Origin: an uncultured Eubacteriales bacterium
GTDB lineage: Bacteria; Bacillota; Clostridia; Lachnospirales; Lachnospiraceae
Direction: 5' to 3'
Assembly: GCA_951800645.1 (NCBI GenBank)
Contig: CATOIK010000004.1
Coordinates: forward strand, 88,627 to 152,626
Length of the DNA stretch: 64,000 nt
How positions within the stretch are numbered: the stretch's first letter is position 1; every line of letters starts with the position of its first letter. The translations under genes were made by a program, and so were the position numbers. The notes under the pieces were generated by a model. That model worked only from the letters and a program-made list of their open reading frames with translations. It was not told the origin of the DNA and searched no databases. Below are positions 61,392-64,000 of the stretch, piece by piece.

Positions 61392-61421
61392 AGGGCAAAG
61401 CCCGAAAAATGGCTTTGCCCT
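61392..61421 (+). promoter_or_regulatory. 5' hairpin of the putative type I toxin transcript
   Basis: AGGGCAAAGCC (61392-61402) and GGCTTTGCCCT (61411-61421) form a perfect 11-bp stem with an 8-nt loop starting 2-3 nt after the predicted transcript start. In known type I toxin mRNAs such as fst a 5' stem-loop protects the mRNA and hides the ribosome binding site. It could alternatively be a terminator, but no T-run follows (TTCAGTAAC). Confidence 0.5.
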
Positions 61422-61468
61422 TCAGTAACTAATGACATATCTTACAGTCAGTTTTTCTTGTTTACACA

Positions 61469-61570
61469 GACTTTGAAACATTCTCTGGGATACTGGGCTT
61501 GCTTATATCCTTTGCTGGGCTTATCATTGCATTCATCGCCTTTCTCGATAAGAGAAACAAGCAAAAATAA
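61469..61570 (+). pseudogene. Holin-like type I toxin reading frame without a clear start
   Basis: The frame from 61469 encodes DFETFSGILGLL, then ISFAGLIIAFIAFLDKRNKQ and a final Lys before TAA. A short acidic N terminus, a single hydrophobic helix and a basic tail are the pattern of small holin-like toxins of Gram-positive bacteria. In this frame there is no ATG, GTG or TTG between the upstream stop (61433-61435) and this segment, and no SD, so it is probably a degraded copy. A shift from ATG 61432-61434 (in another frame) would be needed to make it translatable. Confidence 0.5.
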
Positions 61571-61618
61571 AATTCCCACTCTGTCTGCCAACAGGATAGG
61601 CGGTGTTCGTTAAAACAC

Positions 61619-61669
61619 TAAATAACCAGTAGACTTCCACTTTTGGAGTGGGTGCCTACTGGTTATTTA
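61619..61669 (+). terminator. Terminator of the small transcript, with perfect 14-bp stem
   Basis: TAAATAACCAGTAG (61619-61632) and CTACTGGTTATTTA (61656-61669) are perfect complements, and an inner CCACT/AGTGG pairing narrows the loop. A-rich and T-rich flanks on both sides mean it could terminate transcription in both directions. It ends the type I-like unit and also lies 38 bp after the stop codon of the PemK-like gene on the other strand. Confidence 0.75.
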
Positions 61670-61706
61670 TATTATAGTTTGATTTCTTAAAAATGAAAGC
61701 ATTTGC

Positions 61707-62066
61707 TTATAAAGGTGAATATCTTATTATTGAGTCAATAATATCAGAAAGCTCTGTCTCATCAAGCGTTCTTCCACCTCTTGAAATTGAAACATTTACT
61801 AAAACAGAAGTATGTATCCTCTGCAGCGAATCTAATTTTACAAATGTTCTCTTCTGAAAAGGTGGATCATACTTATAAATTTCTTTATTCGTTGGGAGTG
61901 TTAATTTCCACTCTTTTCCTGCCACTGATGATACGGTAAGAATTTCTATATATTCTCCATCTACTCCCACAACAAGATATGGTCTATCATATGCGGGCAT
62001 TGCACCATCTGGAAAACATATTCTCCCCCAGAATGCCTGACCTGTAACAAATGACTTAGGCATCAA
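61707..62066 (-). CDS. PemK/MazF-like toxin of a Panacea pair
   Basis: The 119-aa protein has the SH3-like barrel pattern of PemK/MazF-type toxins. GQAFWGRICFPDG opens the first strand, AYDRPYLVVGVDG and ILTVSSVAGKEW follow, and FVKLDSLQRI is a conserved C-terminal strand. It overlaps the upstream antitoxin gene by 4 bp (62063-62066). Toxins of this fold often cut RNA. Whether this one has RNase activity cannot be told, since the catalytic Arg/Ser pattern is not strictly conserved. The order antitoxin then toxin and the overlap support a toxin-antitoxin operon. Confidence 0.7.
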   Translation of the reverse strand: MMPKSFVTGQAFWGRICFPDGAMPAYDRPYLVVGVDGEYIEILTVSSVAGKEWKLTLPTNKEIYKYDPPFQKRTFVKLDSLQRIHTSVLVNVSISRGGRTLDETELSDIIDSIIRYSPL

Positions 62067-62716
62067 AAAATCACCAGCCTTCCATCATCATTGCAAATAC
62101 TATATGCATCATCTTCGCACACATAGGAAAAGCGTTCTAATTCAGCGATTATATCATCAGTAATAACCATATCGTCATAATAGAACTTTACACCATTAAC
62201 TACTTCATATCTTGGTGCCATTCTCATTGTTTCCTTATATGCTCTCACTGCTTTTCCTACTGCTTCAATGTCTTCTGGAAAAGCATTAAAATCCACAACT
62301 GATTCCGTCTTATCGTGGTAACCATTCTCCTTAGTACCATTTTTATATGCCTGTCGCCACGAATTGAAGCTATGGGTTAATTCGGAAAGTTCTTTTGCAG
62401 TAAGATGTCCATAAACGCCTATTACAGCATTTAAAGTCTCATATTCTGTTTCGTCAAAATCCGGATTAAATCTTTCACTATCTGCTTTTAATCCAGAATA
62501 ATCATTCCTATATCTAAGTCGCACTTTTTCAACAACGAGTCCATTTGCAAATGCAAGTATATCATCTCCAAAAAGCGGTTTTTCACACTGTGCTAAATAA
62601 GCCATATCCGCCAGAACTAACATTTTCTGAAGCTTCATATTTCCGTCATATGTGTTTGGTATAGAATCGGCGCCACCTTTTATGAAAAATTTTGCATAAT
62701 CATATACATCCCTCAT
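62063..62716 (-). CDS. Panacea (SocA/DUF4065) domain antitoxin
   Basis: I choose ATG 62716 (MRDVYDYAKFFIKGGADSIP), giving 217 aa, because AAGGAGGTGTCTGAT is its ribosome binding site; a TTG at 62773 is not convincing. Residues 1-150 show the Panacea/SocA domain pattern (NMKLQKMLVLADMAYLAQCE, KPLFGDDILAFANGLVVEKV, YGHLTAKELSELTH). Panacea domains are versatile antitoxins that neutralise different toxin folds. The C-terminal extension (about 175-217) is acidic and probably the toxin-specific part. Promoter 62870-62898 drives the pair. Confidence 0.82.
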   Translation of the reverse strand: MRDVYDYAKFFIKGGADSIPNTYDGNMKLQKMLVLADMAYLAQCEKPLFGDDILAFANGLVVEKVRLRYRNDYSGLKADSERFNPDFDETEYETLNAVIGVYGHLTAKELSELTHSFNSWRQAYKNGTKENGYHDKTESVVDFNAFPEDIEAVGKAVRAYKETMRMAPRYEVVNGVKFYYDDMVITDDIIAELERFSYVCEDDAYSICNDDGRLVIF

Positions 62717-62869
62717 ATCAGACACCTCCTTGAAAATTCTAATTTTTCCAACACAAAGAATAGCCTCGTTCAAACCAAACGAAGCAAAAACCGTTCTGGA
62801 TATTTGTTAAGCACTTCTGGTAAGCAAACAATATTTTCAAAGCAAATATCATTCTCACTTTCTAGTAAT

Positions 62870-62898
62870 AGTATATGAGGAGTGTAGAAATATGTCAA
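62870..62898 (-). promoter_or_regulatory. Promoter of the Panacea antitoxin-toxin operon
   Basis: On the minus strand TTGACA (62893-62898) and TATACT (62870-62875) are separated by 17 bp. The transcript would start near 62,863 and have a leader of about 147 nt before ATG 62716. The leader contains AT-rich sequence but I see no strong hairpin. Confidence 0.75.
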
Positions 62899-62962
62899 GT
62901 AAATTCATCATATAAAGGCAACCATGAGAATATTTCGCAACTGCCTTTCTTCCATCACATTT

Positions 62963-63124
62963 TTATATTACCTGATAAATTTGAATTTGGCTAATACCAA
63001 AGAATTTTGTCAGCCGTAAAGATGTATCCGCTGTTACTTTCCGGCAATCATGCAGAATATCCTGAATTCTTGATCCCGGCACATGAATTTCACCCACCGT
63101 TGGTGTGATGATATAATCCATCAT
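62963..63124 (-). pseudogene. HigA-like antitoxin remnant
   Basis: A 53-codon frame from ATG 63124 (after AGGGAGATATTGA) begins MMDYIITPTVGEIHVPGSRI and continues with QDILHDCRKVTADTSLRLTK, the helix-turn-helix of HigA-type antitoxins. About 20 residues between the N-terminal P-x-x-GE motif and the helix-turn-helix are missing, and the C terminus stops after FFGISQ. The gene looks like an internally deleted HigA. It could still be expressed but is unlikely to be functional. Confidence 0.6.
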
Positions 63125-63129
63125 TCAAT

Positions 63130-63237
63130 ATCTCCCTTCTATTTAACCATTCACGCAGATCCTCCAAACATCCTGCATTATCTATCATAATCAGTTTTCG
63201 TAAAGCAATACGCCGTATTGATTGTGAGAGCTTACAT
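63130..63237 (-). pseudogene. HigB-like toxin remnant
   Basis: Immediately upstream of the HigA remnant the minus strand reads KLSQSIRRIALRKLIMIDNA, then GCLEDLREWLNRREIL. The first part matches the usual N-terminal helix region of HigB/RelE-type toxins. The start codon and the central RNase core, including the usual NRLE and QWRI motifs, are missing. It is the relic of a higBA operon, consistent with the decay of other TA loci nearby. Confidence 0.5.
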
Positions 63238-63313
63238 GTATATATCAATAAAATATAATTGATTACATCTTAAATTTGGAGGCTCCAACAGGGAATTTAC
63301 CAATAATTTCATC

Positions 63314-63411
63314 GGTGTGACACTAATCTTTCTTGTAAAATATAGTCTAACTTCATAAAAGTGTTACACCATATTAAATTTTAACCCATAAAAAACCGCA
63401 GGTGTTACACC
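63314..63411. repeat. Three GTGTTACACC-type motifs
   Basis: The near-palindrome GGTGTGACACT (63314-63324) is followed by AGTGTTACACC (63360-63370) and GGTGTTACACC (63401-63411), with centres 46 and 41 bp apart. The last is perfectly symmetric around the central T. A related GGAGTGTAACTCC occurs near 63,458. Spacing of about four helical turns would fit cooperative binding of a regulator or partition/replication protein. Confidence 0.5.
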
Positions 63412-63427
63412 GCTTAAGCCCTTATAG

Positions 63428-63446
63428 TTGCTGGCTTTGCCAGCAA
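63428..63446. other. Perfect short hairpin
   Basis: TTGCTGGC (63428-63435) and GCCAGCAA (63439-63446) form an 8-bp stem with a 3-nt loop. It is not followed by a T-run on either strand, so it is unlikely to be a terminator and may be a nicking, protein-binding or folding site close to the GTGTTACAC motifs. Confidence 0.4.
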
Positions 63447-63478
63447 TCTGTGACCTGGAGTGTAACTCCCTATTCCTG

Positions 63479-63505
63479 CCTATAACGCATTTTTTGCGTT
63501 GTAGG
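63479..63505. other. AT-loop hairpin between the motif cluster and the repeat array
   Basis: CCTATAACGC (63479-63488) and GCGTTGTAGG (63496-63505) form a 10-bp stem with one T-G mismatch and a T-rich loop. The plus strand continues with ATTTTGG, so it may be a weak terminator. The sequence after it (63506-63617) has no gene that I can recognise. Confidence 0.4.
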
Positions 63506-63617
63506 ATTTTGGTCGTCGTTGGTGTAGACTTGTGGGAAAGGATTGGGGATTAGGCCTGTGGAAAAATCAACAACTTTTCTATTGGCCGGGATTGTTTTCC
63601 ATAAATCCACGCCAATC

Positions 63618-64000
63618 AGTGAACCGAATTTACTCACCTCCTCAGTGAACCGGGTTCTCTCACCTCCTTCAGTGAACCGGGTTCACTCGACTCCTCAGGG
63701 ATCCGGCTCCACCGGCTTCTTCAGTGAACCAGGTTCACTCACCACTCAGGGATCTGGATTCACCAGCTACACAGTGAACCGGGTTCACTCACCATTCAGG
63801 GATCCGGCTCCACCGGCTTCTTCAGTGAACCGAGTTCACTCGACTCCTCAGGAATCTGGATGCAGCAATCTTCCAGTGAACCGGGTTCACTCACCACTCA
63901 GGAATCCAGCTCCACTGGCTTCTTCAGTGAACCGGGTTCACTCGCCACTCAGGGATCCGGCTCCACCGGCTCCTTCAGTGAACCGGGTTCACTCGACTCC
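63618..64000. repeat. Tandem 51-bp palindromic repeat array, open at the right edge
   Basis: Nine copies of AGTGAACC-G-GGTTCACT or close variants begin at 63618, 63644, 63671, 63723, 63773, 63824, 63875, 63926 and 63977. Starting from 63671 the period is 50-52 bp. Between them lies a diverged half-unit (CAGGGATCCGGCTCCACCGG), so the basic unit is about 25-26 bp. From 63,728 the plus strand is open in one frame and would encode 17-aa repeats with SEPGS, but it has no upstream start or SD. The array may be a protein-binding cluster (partition, oriT or replication). Confidence 0.75.

Noticed and set aside
61469..61570. Intact small membrane-toxin gene
   Set aside because: No start codon in the correct frame and no ribosome binding site, so it is listed as a remnant.
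62717..62773. N-terminal extension of the Panacea antitoxin to a TTG start
   Set aside because: It has no SD, whereas AAGGAGG is placed ideally for ATG 62716.
63506..63617. DnaA boxes suggesting a replication origin
   Set aside because: TGTGGAAAA-like sequences occur but none matches the box well, and there is no replication gene in the window.
63618..64000. CRISPR array
   Set aside because: The repeats are palindromic and the intervening sequences are diverged copies of the same unit rather than unique spacers. No cas genes are present.

Overview
The window reads as the chromosome of a low-to-moderate GC Firmicute, most probably a member of the Clostridia close to Lachnospiraceae. This rests on the Firmicute S10-spc gene order ending in secY-adk-map, a zinc-type S14, strong GGAGG ribosome binding sites, choline-binding-type cell-wall repeats in secreted proteins, and the gene content of the mobile element. 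No database search was possible, so the genus is an inference.

Positions 1-12,550 hold the ribosomal protein superoperon on the minus strand: rpsJ, rplC, rplD, rplW, rplB, rpsS, rplV, rpsC, rplP, rpmC, rpsQ, rplN, rplX, rplE, rpsZ, rpsH, rplF, rplR, rpsE, rpmD, rplO, secY, adk and a partial map. A clear sigma-A promoter at 12,517-12,545 and a structured leader of about 230 nt precede rpsJ. Three spacers (5133-5411, 10097-10330 and the leader) are unusually long and contain inverted repeats. A secreted cell-wall-repeat protein (12,669-14,036) is the last gene that looks like host chromosome.

Positions about 14.3-60.8 kb look like one integrative conjugative element (ICE). The left end carries a large serine recombinase (14,413) and then a stability and anti-restriction block: a broken CtkA/HipA-like kinase, an intact HipA-like kinase with a partner, and ArdC. 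The minus-strand transfer operon runs from an SSB at 58,034 through the coupling protein VirD4/TraG, a VirB2-like protein, a VirB6/TrbL-like protein, PrgI, a VirB4 divided between two genes, and an NlpC/P60 lipoprotein with a catalytically degenerate sister. It continues into a pair of MinD/ParA-like proteins that lack the P-loop lysine. Embedded in it is a large surface cargo: an 899-aa and a 1367-aa secreted protein, a NERD protein, a DinJ-Fic pair, a transglutaminase-like secreted protein, and a 5127-aa Cna-B adhesin with an internal LPRTG motif fused to a second membrane protein. A divergent plus-strand operon (58,143-60,812) carries a tyrosine recombinase, a ribbon-helix-helix protein and a MobP-type relaxase with Sel1-like repeats.

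Positions 60.8-64 kb are a patchwork of remnants and stability loci. They include a truncated IS256-type transposase, a type I toxin-like transcription unit with a consensus promoter, a Panacea antitoxin with a PemK-like toxin, and a decayed HigBA pair. Short GTGTTACAC motifs follow, and then an imperfect 51-bp tandem repeat built on the palindrome AGTGAACC-G-GGTTCACT, which runs off the end of the window.

Taken together, the element encodes a Gram-positive type IV secretion system, wall-remodelling enzymes, very large adhesins that could stabilise mating pairs or attach the host cell to a surface, and at least five intact or decayed toxin-antitoxin-like loci.
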